A stretch of 60,340 nucleotides of DNA from Phycisphaerales bacterium (GTDB taxonomy: Bacteria > Planctomycetota > Phycisphaerae > UBA1845), in contig JABFSN010000179.1 of assembly GCA_013140575.1 (NCBI GenBank), forward strand, positions 1 through 60,340, read 5' to 3'. Of this stretch, positions 28,314-36,633 are shown in pieces (the first letter of the stretch is position 1; the number at the start of each line of letters is the position of its first letter). The notes beneath the pieces were generated by a model. That model did no database searches and was not told the origin of the DNA. It worked only from the letters and a program-made list of their open reading frames with translations. The position numbers were made by a program, and so were the translations under genes.

Positions 28314-30329
28314 TCAGCTCGCGTTGGGGTCGTCGGTGAAGCGCAGCGTCAGATGCGCCGTAAACCGATCCGGCGAGGTTTCGGTCGCGCGGATGCTGCC
28401 GAAATCGATGCGCCGGAACAACGCCTGCAACTGGCGCAGGGCGGTGGTCGGATCGATGCCCGCCACGGCGGGTTGCGGCGCCGGAATCGTCACGTCCACG
28501 ACGGCGTCGCCGCGTTCCACGCGGAATACCCAGGAACCGCCGTCGGGGAATCGACCGACCATGCGGCGCAGGTCGCGCGACGCCGCGTCCAACCCCAGAA
28601 GCTGCCCGTTTACGCCGACGATGGTATCGCCGGGCGTTAACTGGCCGGCGGCTCGGCCGCCGTCGTACACGCGGGCAACGTGTACGGTGCCGGGGCGCGG
28701 ACCGGGTTGCGTCCCGATGCCCAACGTGAACGGGCGATCGGCCGACGCGGACACACGGCGAAACGGCGACGCGTCGTCATCCATCAGCCAGCGCATCGGG
28801 CCTCGATCGGTCTGCCGGAGCCACGTGCCGACGATCTGGGCGGCCAGCGCCGGCTGGGCCACTCCCATCAGAAACGGTTCCGTATCCTGCACGCGAAGGG
28901 TCGACGCCATTCCCGGCAGCGCTTCCAGCGTGGGGGCCAGACCGAATCGCGCGTCGATAATGTTGCGAACGTGATCGGCGCTGAAGGCGATTACCAATGA
29001 TTCGCCGACGGCCGCGAACGCCGGGCGGACCGCGGAGAGCAGGTGGTGACGGTCGGCGTCACCGCCCGCATTCGGAAACGCGACCTCGAACAGCGTCGTT
29101 CCCAGGTAATCGCTGCGCGACAATTGCAGGCGCCGTCCCGACCGGTCGCGTTCGCGGATGTCCTGCCAATTCACGACCAACTGCACCGTGTCGGCCATGC
29201 GCGACGCACACTGCGGCGCGTCCTGCGCTTTCAGGATGACCGCCAGTTGGGGCAGTTCCGATCCCGTGCCGAGGTCCTGGTCCCACACCACCATGGCCCC
29301 CGGTCCCAGTCTGGACAACACCCGTTCGTCGAATTCATCGACGTTCAACATGGTCTTGAAGAACTGTACATACGCGGGCGCGTCGGCGCCGACGTGGCGA
29401 TCGAGCAACGCGCGAAACAGGGAGGAAACGTCGATTGGGGTGCACCACGCCGCAACCGTGGTCAACGGCAGTTCCTTCAAATCACCGACCGACAGCGTCG
29501 CCGACGGACGGTCGACGGCCGCACGGGCGCCCGTTCCGCTGAACGCGAAATGAATGTAATCGTCGCGCAGGTAGACGCCGGCGGCCATGCTCGACAGTAC
29601 CGAGGACAAAAACGTGGGCGGCGATGCCGCGTCAGGCGTTGCGGCCGGTCGAACGTAGACGGTGATGTCCCGTCCTGGCGGCAACGCCCGAATCTGTTCG
29701 TCGAAACCCGCGTCCGCGGACAGCGCCGGGGGGCCATCGCCCAGCATCCGTTTGACGGTTCCTCGATACAGCGAGGCGGGATCGCGGCGCTGGCTGATAA
29801 CCAAACAGGCGCCATCGGTGGCGGCCGACAGGTTCGTCCGCGTGCGGAAGACCGCGACGTTGCCCCGGGCGTCGAGCGAGTCGGCATCGTCGGGGCGGAA
29901 CACATCGTTCAACAGACGGTCGTCGGGCCGGTGGCGAATGACAATCATGGCCTCGCCAAGGCGGTCCCACGACGGCGCGACCAACGCGATCTGGTGTTTC
30001 AACAGTTCCCGCGCCTGGTCGCCGGATTGCAAGCCCAGCGCGTCCAGCAGAATGCGTCGCCAGTCGTTTCCCGGAAGGTCCGGATTCTGCACCGGGCCGA
30101 CGACCATCTCAATGAGCATCAACGCGTTACGCGAGCGCGACGATCCATCGGGCGATTCCAGGGGGTTGATCTCGAGGAACAGCCCGGCCGACGCCGGAAC
30201 GATGTCCGCCAGCGATTCCGGTTGTGTCACGGCGGGCGATTGATGCGCGCCGGCGGCGACCGCCAGGGACAACAAAACCACTACAGCTCGACTGGGAGCG
30301 ATATCGCGGGTGATCCCTGCGGAACGCAT
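28314..30329 (-). CDS. Secreted protein with C-terminal PDZ domain (DUF3352-like N-part)
   Basis: 671 residues with an N-terminal hydrophobic signal (SRAVVVLLSLAVAAGAHQ). The bulk begins SLADIVPASAGLFLEINPLE and is a repeated alpha/beta layout like that of the 13460-15787 protein. Near residues 530-615 a PDZ-type stretch is visible (PGTVHVARVYDGGRAAGQL, PGDTIVGVNGQLLGLD). No protease triad was found. The start is 13 bases after the anti-sigma stop, so it is the third gene of the sigma operon and may be a direct output or a signal partner of it. Confidence 0.8.
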   Translation of the reverse strand: MRSAGITRDIAPSRAVVVLLSLAVAAGAHQSPAVTQPESLADIVPASAGLFLEINPLESPDGSSRSRNALMLIEMVVGPVQNPDLPGNDWRRILLDALGLQSGDQARELLKHQIALVAPSWDRLGEAMIVIRHRPDDRLLNDVFRPDDADSLDARGNVAVFRTRTNLSAATDGACLVISQRRDPASLYRGTVKRMLGDGPPALSADAGFDEQIRALPPGRDITVYVRPAATPDAASPPTFLSSVLSSMAAGVYLRDDYIHFAFSGTGARAAVDRPSATLSVGDLKELPLTTVAAWCTPIDVSSLFRALLDRHVGADAPAYVQFFKTMLNVDEFDERVLSRLGPGAMVVWDQDLGTGSELPQLAVILKAQDAPQCASRMADTVQLVVNWQDIRERDRSGRRLQLSRSDYLGTTLFEVAFPNAGGDADRHHLLSAVRPAFAAVGESLVIAFSADHVRNIIDARFGLAPTLEALPGMASTLRVQDTEPFLMGVAQPALAAQIVGTWLRQTDRGPMRWLMDDDASPFRRVSASADRPFTLGIGTQPGPRPGTVHVARVYDGGRAAGQLTPGDTIVGVNGQLLGLDAASRDLRRMVGRFPDGGSWVFRVERGDAVVDVTIPAPQPAVAGIDPTTALRQLQALFRRIDFGSIRATETSPDRFTAHLTLRFTDDPNAS

Positions 30330-30341
30330 GACCGTGCGACC

Positions 30342-30956
30342 TTACAAATCTTCCACGGCGCCGTTGGAGGGCGGCGCCGGGGCCAGCTCATCGAATGAAT
30401 CGGGAAGGATGTTGTACGGTTCCGGTTTGGTGGATTCGTCTATGCCCAACCGATCGATGACCTGCATGATGGTCATCTGGCCGAAATCGATCAACTGGCG
30501 GGCGTTGCGCGCCCGGTCGTTCCACGTGGTCTCGACCTGCGTGCGGATGGAATCGGCCGCCCGATGCAGTTCCGCGGGCGGCGTCCGATTGGTCTGTTTG
30601 TTGCCCAGCACCAGGCGCGGCGGGCGTTGAAACCAGACCACCGACGCGATGACCACCGCGGCGGCCGCGGCCAATCCACCTGCAATCATCCGGTGGCGGC
30701 GATATCGCTGCCATACGCTAACCGGGCGTCGCGACGATTCCACGCAGGCCAGCAGCCGGGACGTGAAATCGGCCCCCAACGCCGGTTCGATATCGGAATC
30801 GCCGGCCACCACGTGACCGGCCACTTCCATCAACGCCAGTTCATGTCGGCAGTCGGAACAGCGCAGTCGGTGGGCGCCCAATTCGGTGGCCAATGCCGGT
30901 GACAATTCACCGTCGAGATACGCGTCGAATAGATGTCGAGCCTGCGAGCAGTCCAT
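30342..30956 (-). CDS. Anti-sigma factor with zinc-finger (zf-HC2/ZAS) domain
   Basis: 204 residues. The N-terminus has the anti-sigma zinc motif (His29-Cys33-Cys36 in HRLRCSDC, plus Cys3), then a linker, then one membrane helix (MIAGGLAAAAAVVIASVVWF, about 89-108) and a periplasmic tail of about 95 residues. It should hold the ECF sigma factor encoded 78 bases upstream at the membrane until a signal arrives. Confidence 0.9.
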   Translation of the reverse strand: MDCSQARHLFDAYLDGELSPALATELGAHRLRCSDCRHELALMEVAGHVVAGDSDIEPALGADFTSRLLACVESSRRPVSVWQRYRRHRMIAGGLAAAAAVVIASVVWFQRPPRLVLGNKQTNRTPPAELHRAADSIRTQVETTWNDRARNARQLIDFGQMTIMQVIDRLGIDESTKPEPYNILPDSFDELAPAPPSNGAVEDL

Positions 30957-31034
30957 CGCATGTTCATCGGCCGCGAAGGCGCGGCGACCGGCGTGTCAAG
31001 TCCCCATCGATTCGCTACGGCACGCCGTAGTCTG

Positions 31035-31658
31035 TTACCCGGCCAAGCCGGCCAGGATGCGTAGTTTCGTCGTTTCGCTCGTGACGGCCGGCTGCAACAG
31101 TTCACGCAGCCGCTGTCGGGCGCGATGCAAATGGCTTTTAACGGTGGCCACCGGAAGTTCGAGCACCAGGGCGATATCCTGACAACTGTGATCGTGCCGA
31201 TAAAACAGAACCACCGTGGCCCGTTGCTGGGGGCTAAGCCGATCGACGGCCCGCCACACGATGGACCGCAGATGCGCGGCCTCGTCGCTTTCCGCGGTCC
31301 GCCGGTCAATTCCGTCGCTACCGTCGGGGACGGTCGCGAAGTCGAATTCACCGGTCAACGACTGTTTTCGTCGCAGGGCATTCAAACACAGCCGATAGCC
31401 GATGGTGAACAGCCATGTGCTGAAGCGGTATTCCGTCGAAAAGGAATCCAACGACGCGAACGCCCGCAGAAACGCATCCTGCACGACCTCCTCGGCGTCG
31501 TGATGGTTGCGCACCATGCGACTGACGAATGCGTGCAACCGATTTTTGTGCCCGTCGATCAGCTCGCGCAACGCACGCTGGTCGCCGCGGCGCGCGCGGG
31601 CGATCAACTGACGCTCGTGGCGTCGTTCGTCGTTACAAGATGCCTGCGCTTCGGGCAC
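31035..31658 (-). CDS. ECF sigma-70 factor
   Basis: 207 residues. Region 2 is AFVSRMVRNHHDAEEVVQDAFLRAFASLDSF (DAEEVVQD is the core-binding part) with YRFSTWLFTIGYRLCLNALRR. Region 4 is LSPQQRATVVLFYRHDHSCQDIALVLELPVATVKSHLHRARQRLRELL. Start is GTG at 31658 with GGAGGG 6-8 bases upstream. First gene of the sigma / anti-sigma / PDZ run, so autoregulation is likely. Confidence 0.95.
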   Translation of the reverse strand: MPEAQASCNDERRHERQLIARARRGDQRALRELIDGHKNRLHAFVSRMVRNHHDAEEVVQDAFLRAFASLDSFSTEYRFSTWLFTIGYRLCLNALRRKQSLTGEFDFATVPDGSDGIDRRTAESDEAAHLRSIVWRAVDRLSPQQRATVVLFYRHDHSCQDIALVLELPVATVKSHLHRARQRLRELLQPAVTSETTKLRILAGLAG

Positions 31659-31678
31659 GGACTCGCCCTCCTGCCTGA

Positions 31679-31684
31679 ATTATA
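31679..31684 (-). promoter_or_regulatory. Possible -10 box of the sigma operon
   Basis: A perfect TATAAT on the minus strand, 21 bases before the GTG of the sigma gene. No TTGACA-like -35 lies 16-18 bases upstream (CAACGC there), so recognition by another sigma or chance is possible. Confidence 0.35.
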
Positions 31685-31795
31685 CCCATCGGCCGCCGCG
31701 TGCGTTGCTTTCCAGTCGCGTCCGAATAGACTTTTGTGGCGGCGCTGGAGCGTATATATCCGAATATCGTGTAACCAATTGACTGTCAAGATGTT

Positions 31796-32266
31796 ATGGC
31801 CAAAAAGCATGATGCCGTGTCGCCATCCGTTCAAAATCGTAAGGCAGCGTTTAAATTCGAGCTGCTGGAAAAACTGGAATGCGGAATAATCCTCGTCGGA
31901 ACTGAAGTTAAGAGCCTGCGCGACGGCCAAGGGTCGCTGGATGAGGCGTTTGCGAGAATCCAAGATGATGAAGTATGGCTGCATGGTTTCCATATTCCAC
32001 CGTACAGCCACGGAAATGTCCAGAATCACGAACCCACGCGACCGCGGAAGTTGCTGCTTCACAAACGGGAGATTGCGAAGCTTCACACCAAACTAACGCT
32101 GCGCGGATTGACGCTGGTGCCGACGGCGGTCTATTTCAACGACCGTGGAATCGCCAAGGTGCGGTTGGCGTTGGCGAAGGGCAAACGGCGGCAGGACAAG
32201 CGCCAAGATATGAAACGGCAGCAGGACCAGCGGGATATGGATCGGGCGATGCGACGACGGCGGTGA
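31796..32266 (+). CDS. smpB: SsrA-binding protein SmpB
   Basis: 156 residues. Partner of tmRNA in ribosome rescue. Seen: NRKAAFKFELLEKLECGIILVGTEVKSLRDGQGSL split over the first beta strands, HIPPYSHGN, HEPTRPRKLLLHKREI, GLTLVPTAVYFNDRGIAKVRLALAKGKRRQDKR and the basic C-terminal tail. No tmRNA gene was seen in the window. It is divergent from the sigma gene. Confidence 0.97.
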   Translation: MAKKHDAVSPSVQNRKAAFKFELLEKLECGIILVGTEVKSLRDGQGSLDEAFARIQDDEVWLHGFHIPPYSHGNVQNHEPTRPRKLLLHKREIAKLHTKLTLRGLTLVPTAVYFNDRGIAKVRLALAKGKRRQDKRQDMKRQQDQRDMDRAMRRRR

Positions 32267-32330
32267 TCGGCCGAGACGACCGTGCGTTCGAAACGGGTTC
32301 ATCAAGTATCGCACTTGACTGGGTGATGGA

Positions 32331-33713
32331 ATGACGTTGATCCGATCGGTTTCGGGTGTTCGGGGAATCGTTCGCGCCGACGATCCGTCGGGCGTGACCA
32401 TGAACGCCGACGTGGCATCGCGAATGGCCCGCGCGTTCGTGACGTGGCTGGTGCGCGAGAAACGCGGGGGCGATTCCGTCCTAGTGGTCGGTGGGCGCGA
32501 CGGCCGGCCGGGCGGTGACGCGCTGCTGGGCGCATTCGCCGATGGGGCCCGCGCCTGCGGGGCCGACGTCGTCGATCTGGGAGTGGTGACCACTCCGGGT
32601 ACGGGTTTGATGGTGCGGCGGTTTTCCGCGGCCGGCGGGGTGGTCGTCACGGCGAGCCATAACCCCGTGCAATGGAATGGGATGAAATTGCTGAGCGGTG
32701 ACGGTCGGGCGCTGTCGGGCAAGCAGGCCTACGAAGTGTATGCGATTTGCGACAACGGCGGTTTTTCGGCGGTCGCACGCGTCCAACCGAAGGCCGCGCC
32801 GCGGGCGAACCCGGCCGAAGAACACGTTTCGGCCGTTCTGAAAACGGTGGATGCGGAACGAATCGCGTCGCGACGGTTTCGGGTGGTTTTGGACAGCGTG
32901 AACGGGGCGGGCGGCCGTGTGGGCCGAATGCTGTTGGAACGGCTGGGCTGCGCCGTCGTACACATCAACGCGGAACATGGACAACCGTTTGCGCACACGC
33001 CCGAACCGGTGGAGGCCAATCTACGGGACCTGTGCGACCTGGTTCGTCGCGAGGGCGCGGACGTGGGGTTCGCGCAGGACCCCGATGCCGATCGGCTGGC
33101 GATTGTGGACGAGTCGGGGCGCTTCATCGGCGAGGAATACACGCTGGTGTTGGGGGCCAAACGCATTCTGCAAACGACGCCGGGCGGGGTGGCCGTCAAT
33201 TTGTCGACGTCGCGGATGATTGACGACGTGGTCGCGGGTATGGGAGGAGCGTGCCGCGTACATCGATCCGCGGTGGGCGAGGCCAACGTGGTGGACGTGA
33301 TGCAGGCGCAGGGATGCGTGGCCGGCGGGGAGGGAAACGGCGGGTTGATCGACCCGCGCGTGGGGTTGATCCGGGACAGCGTTTCGGCGATGGCGGTGGT
33401 GCTGGACCTGCTGGCAGCGAGCGGCGAGCGGGTATCGGAAGCCGTGGCGACGATTCCGCGATACGCCACGGTGAAGGACAAGATCACGTGCGATCCGGAG
33501 CGGATCGCGGACGCGCTGGCGAAGTTGCGGCGCGGGTTCGCGAATCAGCGGATCGACGATCGCGACGGAGTGCGGATCGACTGGCCCGATGAAAAGAAAT
33601 GGGTGCACGTCCGCGGTTCAAACACCGAGCCGATCATGCGCTTGATCGCCGAGGCAAGGGACGCGGCGGACGCGAAGGGGCTGCTGCAACGCATTCGGGC
33701 GATGATTGATTGA
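32331..33713 (+). CDS. Phosphoglucosamine / phosphomannomutase family enzyme
   Basis: 460 residues of the alpha-D-phosphohexomutase family. Phospho-Ser loop TASHNPVQWNG, Mg loop DPDADRLAIVD, sugar loop GEGNGG, and phosphate-binding RGSNTEPIMRLIAEA. It moves a phosphate between C6 and C1 of a hexose or hexosamine for cell-envelope precursors. The length and sequence are nearest the GlmM/ManB group of archaeal type, so the exact sugar is uncertain. ATG at 32331. Confidence 0.9.
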   Translation: MTLIRSVSGVRGIVRADDPSGVTMNADVASRMARAFVTWLVREKRGGDSVLVVGGRDGRPGGDALLGAFADGARACGADVVDLGVVTTPGTGLMVRRFSAAGGVVVTASHNPVQWNGMKLLSGDGRALSGKQAYEVYAICDNGGFSAVARVQPKAAPRANPAEEHVSAVLKTVDAERIASRRFRVVLDSVNGAGGRVGRMLLERLGCAVVHINAEHGQPFAHTPEPVEANLRDLCDLVRREGADVGFAQDPDADRLAIVDESGRFIGEEYTLVLGAKRILQTTPGGVAVNLSTSRMIDDVVAGMGGACRVHRSAVGEANVVDVMQAQGCVAGGEGNGGLIDPRVGLIRDSVSAMAVVLDLLAASGERVSEAVATIPRYATVKDKITCDPERIADALAKLRRGFANQRIDDRDGVRIDWPDEKKWVHVRGSNTEPIMRLIAEARDAADAKGLLQRIRAMID

Positions 33714-34163
33714 GTTGGTGGTCGTTGGGTTTCGTATCTGGTTTTCGGCGCGCGGTACGCAGGGCCATGGGTGGATCTGCCGCCCCTGCCGGGGCTTCGC
33801 ATCGATTTCGTTCGCCGGTTTCCCACGGCTTCCGCCGTGGGCTGACCACGAACGCCCCTGCCGGGGCGGGTTTTCAGGCGCGGCCACACCCACGGGTTGC
33901 GCGATGCTGCGCATCGCTCCACCCGTGGCTACAGTCCGCCGCACCACCGGGGCGAAAGCGCATGCAGGCAACGATCCGTGGTCAGACCGAAACGGTAAGG
34001 CCTCGCGGCCGACGACTGGACAATCTCGACGCTTTGCGGCGATAAAGAGCGTGTGTCGGGCGGTGACGCGGCCTACTGATGCCGGCGACCCGCGCGGCAG
34101 ATATCGACAATCAGAAAACAGACCGGGGCGAAGTTGGGCGATGATGACGGAAGGAGTCGGGGT
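33714..34163. repeat. Gap filled by a cluster of palindromic repeats
   Basis: No gene. Four hairpins in 150 bases: GCCCCTGCCGGGGC (33782-33795), CCCACGGCTTCCGCCGTGGG (33822-33841), CGCCCCTGCCGGGGCG (33853-33868), and a nested one with outer arms CCACGGGT / ACCCGTGG around GCGATG / GCATCGC (about 33890-33928). A GCCCC hairpin of the same kind recurs at 35727 and 35794. Confidence 0.7.
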
Positions 34164-34655
34164 ATGAATCGTTGGTGCATGGCGGCGCTGTCGGTGGTGG
34201 GCGTGGCGATGACCGGGTGTCCGATGGGCGGGGATGGCGGCGGGGTGACGGAAACGGCATTCAACGCGACGTTGAATGGGGCCAACGAGGTGCCCCCGGT
34301 CACGACGACGGCCAACGGCACGGTCGAGTTTTTGGTCAACGAGGACGGCACGGAGATGGTGTACGAACTGACCGTGGTCGGGGCCGTCGACGTCACGCAG
34401 GCGCACATTCACATGGGGGCCGCGGGAACGGCGGGAGCGGTGGTCGCGTTCCTGTTCGAATCGCCGGGTGAGCCGGTGACGGTGGACACGTTGAGCGCGC
34501 AGGGTGTGCTGACCGACGAGGACCTGGTCGGACAGTTGGAAGGCCGCACGTTGGCCGACCTGATCGAGGCAATGGCTGCGGGAAACACGTACGCCAACGT
34601 TCACACGACGGCGAATGAAGGCGGCGAAATCCGGGGGCAGATCGGGGCGGAATAG
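34164..34655 (+). CDS. CHRD-domain lipoprotein
   Basis: 163 residues. AAGGAG lies 8 bases before the ATG at 34164. Lipobox VAMTGC gives a mature lipoprotein beginning CPMGGDGGG. One CHRD domain: FNATLNGANEVPPV, TANGTVEFLVNEDGTEMVYELTV, AHIHMGAAGTAG, and the final YANVHTTANEGGEIRGQI. CHRD is a beta domain first seen in chordin and common in secreted bacterial proteins; its role is poorly known. It stands alone. Confidence 0.9.
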   Translation: MNRWCMAALSVVGVAMTGCPMGGDGGGVTETAFNATLNGANEVPPVTTTANGTVEFLVNEDGTEMVYELTVVGAVDVTQAHIHMGAAGTAGAVVAFLFESPGEPVTVDTLSAQGVLTDEDLVGQLEGRTLADLIEAMAAGNTYANVHTTANEGGEIRGQIGAE

Positions 34656-34788
34656 GCGGGAAGGGAGCGCGATCGCGAAGCAATCGGGGCGGGGATTTGG
34701 CGCGGTCGGGGCGATGCCCAAAGCGCCGTGACCGGCGTGATGCCGTTGAATATTCCGTGCGATCGAGTGACACTGGTCGATCGGATCA

Positions 34789-34873
34789 GTGCCCCACCCC
34801 AGGATGGGGTGGGGCACGCACGCGGCGACACCGGACCATCGGATCAGTCCCCCACCCCAGGAAGGGGTGGGGC
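34789..34873. repeat. Two CCCCACCCC palindromes
   Basis: GTGCCCCACCCC-AGGAT-GGGGTGGGGCAC (34789-34817) and a near copy at about 34849-34873 (CCCCCACCCC-AGGAA-GGGGTGGGGCG), each preceded by the word ATCGGATCAGT. A tandem duplication of a 60-base unit. Confidence 0.75.
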
Positions 34874-34890
34874 GCCCAAGCGGATGGGTT

Positions 34891-34939
34891 CGCGGGAAGG
34901 GATTCCCGCGAGGATGGGTGCGAGAAGGGATTCTCGCAC
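34891..34939. repeat. Paired GGGA-loop hairpins, copy 1
   Basis: CGCGGGAA-GGGA-TTCCCGCG (34891-34910) then GTGCGAGAA-GGGA-TTCTCGCAC (34918-34939). The same pair occurs twice at 37471-37578. A BIME-like layout, ending 13 bases before the SMUG1-like gene. Confidence 0.85.
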
Positions 34940-34951
34940 CAGCGAATCCAC

Positions 34952-35668
34952 TTGACGGAATTGGCGACGATCGGTCGGTGGTTGGCACGGGAGGTGGACC
35001 GGCTGCAGTTCGGTCGGCCGGTGACGCACGTCTATGACCCGTTGGTGTACGCGCGGGCAGCCCACGAACAATACGTCGAGCGGTACGGTCGTGGCACACG
35101 TGAAATCGTCCTGTTGGGGATGAACCCCGGGCCGTGGGGGATGGCGCAGACGGGCGTTCCGTTCGGCGAAGTGGGGACGGTGCGCGACTGGTTGGGCATG
35201 ACCGCGCCGATCGGGCGTCCCGCGAGCGAACATCCCAAGCGGCCGGTGATGGGCTACGAATGCCGGCGGAGTGAAGTCAGCGGGGCGCGGTTGTGGGGTT
35301 GGGCGCGGGCCATGTACGGAACACCGACGCGGTTTTTCGAGCGGTTTTTCGTCGCCAATTATTGTCCGCTGTGTTTCATGGAAGCATCGGGCCGGAATCG
35401 AACGCCGAACCAACTGCCGGTAAACGAACGATCACCGTTGTTGGCGTTGTGCGACGAGGCGCTGCGGCGGACGGTGGCCGTGCTGCGGCCAAGGCTCGTC
35501 GTCGGGGTGGGCGCATTTGCGGAGTCGCGGGCCCGGGCGGCGCTGGGCGGGGTCGACGTTGCGATCGTGGGCATGTTGCACCCCAGCCCGGCGAGTCCGG
35601 CCGCGAATCGGGATTGGGCGGGTCAGGCGATGAAGCAGTTGCGGGTCGCGGGGATCGACGTACCCTAG
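34952..35668 (+). CDS. SMUG1-like uracil-DNA glycosylase
   Basis: About 238 residues of the SMUG1 family, which removes uracil and oxidised pyrimidines from DNA. Seen: ILLGMNPGPWGMAQTGVPFGE-type active-site block (here IVLLGMNPGPWGMAQTG), GYECRRSEVSGARLWGWA, NYCPLCFM, and the minor-groove block HPSPASPAANRDW. The open frame reaches back to 34697 but that part only translates palindromic repeats, so I place the start at TTG 34952 (TTG 34961 also possible). No ribosome site precedes it. The TAG stop is the edge of a diverged repeat element. Confidence 0.85.
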   Translation: MTELATIGRWLAREVDRLQFGRPVTHVYDPLVYARAAHEQYVERYGRGTREIVLLGMNPGPWGMAQTGVPFGEVGTVRDWLGMTAPIGRPASEHPKRPVMGYECRRSEVSGARLWGWARAMYGTPTRFFERFFVANYCPLCFMEASGRNRTPNQLPVNERSPLLALCDEALRRTVAVLRPRLVVGVGAFAESRARAALGGVDVAIVGMLHPSPASPAANRDWAGQAMKQLRVAGIDVP

Positions 35669-35840
35669 TGGTCTGTCACGTTTTCGATTTCGGGTGACCG
35701 GACGCGACGTAGCCTGCGGGTCTGTCGCCCCTCCGGGGCTTTTTCGTGGGGGATGGCGAGTCCGGGGGCTGACGCCCCCGGCTATTGACTATCGCCCCTT
35801 CGGGGCTGCCCGAAAAGCGAAGTGTGACAGTCTCGTGAAT
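35665..35840. mobile_element. Diverged relative of the 178-bp MITE-like element
   Basis: Left edge CTAGTGGTCTGTCACGTTTT; right edge on the other strand CACGAGACTGTCACACTTCG; both arms then reach TTTCGGG. The CTAGTG-TCYGTCAC word matches the ends of the two 178-bp copies. The inner part differs: hairpins GCCCC-TCC-GGGGC (followed by five Ts), CCGGGGGC-TGA-CGCCCCCGG and GCCCC-TTC-GGGGC. The left CTAG holds the stop codon of the SMUG1-like gene. Confidence 0.6.
35727..35744 (+). terminator. Short hairpin plus T-tract after the SMUG1-like gene
   Basis: GCCCC, 3-nt loop, GGGGC, TTTTT, about 60 bases beyond the stop. The stem is only 5 bp, so strength is uncertain; it lies inside the repeat element. 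Confidence 0.5.
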
Positions 35841-35862
35841 GGTCCGGCCAACTTTGCCGGGG

Positions 35863-35891
35863 TTGATCGCCGATACCAATTTTGCTATAAT
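35863..35891 (+). promoter_or_regulatory. Strong sigma-70 promoter of the toxin-antitoxin pair
   Basis: TTGATC (35863-35868), 17-base spacer, TATAAT (35886-35891). The expected start of the RNA is near 35898, giving a leader of under 25 bases. It begins about 25 bases right of the diverged MITE-like element. Confidence 0.8.
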
Positions 35892-35905
35892 GAAACGGAT
35901 CGCTG

Positions 35906-36295
35906 GTGCCCCCGACGGCGGTGAGTTTTTATCAGGACGAACGCGGTGACGCGCCCGTGGTTGTGTGGCTTGAGAAGCTGCGTCGCGGGGATCCCGTCGC
36001 GTACGCGAACTGCGTGGCCGCCATTCATCGGCTGGCGACCGCGGGGCATGAGCTTCGGCGGCCGACCGCGGACTATTTGAGGGACAAGATTTACGAACTG
36101 CGTGCCCGACGAGGACGGGTGAACTACCGAATATTGTATTTCCATCACGGCCGGAATGCGACGGTACTGGCCCATGCGTTGACCCAGGAAGACAAGGTCC
36201 CGGACGCCGACATCGAACGGGCCGTTCAGCGACGGAAGCAATATGAAGGCAACCCGAAAAAACACACTTACCAGGAAACGCCCGGACGGGCGTAA
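35906..36295 (+). CDS. higB: HigB-like toxin (Gp49-like / RelE superfamily)
   Basis: 129 residues. Family blocks: VSFYQDERGDAPVVVWLEKL, a helix pair with ATAGHELRRPTADYLRDKIYELRAR, and RVNYRILYFHHGRNATVLAHALTQ. These toxins are usually ribosome-dependent mRNA nucleases. Start is GTG 35906; GTG 35921 would begin nearer to the family start and leave a longer leader. The antitoxin start lies inside its 3' end, overlapping by 53 bases. Confidence 0.85.
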   Translation: MPPTAVSFYQDERGDAPVVVWLEKLRRGDPVAYANCVAAIHRLATAGHELRRPTADYLRDKIYELRARRGRVNYRILYFHHGRNATVLAHALTQEDKVPDADIERAVQRRKQYEGNPKKHTYQETPGRA

Positions 36296-36587
36296 AACCG
36301 CCGACGCGTTGCGGATCATCGACCGCATTACCGGCCGCAGTTCGAAGGTGCGTGCGATGATCGCCGATGCAACCATCCACGCGCAAGTGGCCGAGATGCT
36401 GCACGAGGCCCGCACCGAGTCCGGGTTGACGCAACGGGAGTTGGCCGCGCTGGTCGGCACGAAGCAGCCGGTGATCGCGCGTCTGGAAAACGCCGACTAC
36501 AACGGCCATTCATTGTCGATGCTGAACCGCATCGCGGCCGCGCTGGGGCGGCGTGTGCGAATCTCGTTCGCGGCGGCGAATCGCTGA
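36243..36587 (+). CDS. higA: HigA-like XRE-family antitoxin
   Basis: 114 residues. Basic N-terminal third, then a helix-turn-helix of the XRE/Cro type: VAEMLHEARTESGLTQRELAAL, GTKQPVIARLENADYNGHSLSMLNRIAAALGRR. Toxin-first order and overlap are typical of HigBA. It should neutralise the toxin and repress the promoter at 35863. Confidence 0.88.
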   Translation: MKATRKNTLTRKRPDGRKTADALRIIDRITGRSSKVRAMIADATIHAQVAEMLHEARTESGLTQRELAALVGTKQPVIARLENADYNGHSLSMLNRIAAALGRRVRISFAAANR

Positions 36588-36633
36588 TCGTTCCGGCGAA
36601 TCGACGTGGGCCATGCGCGCGCGTGGACTGGGT

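Noticed and set aside
33618-35099. 493-residue minus-strand frame
   Set aside because: It runs through intergenic palindromes and antisense of the CHRD gene; its residues are translated repeats.
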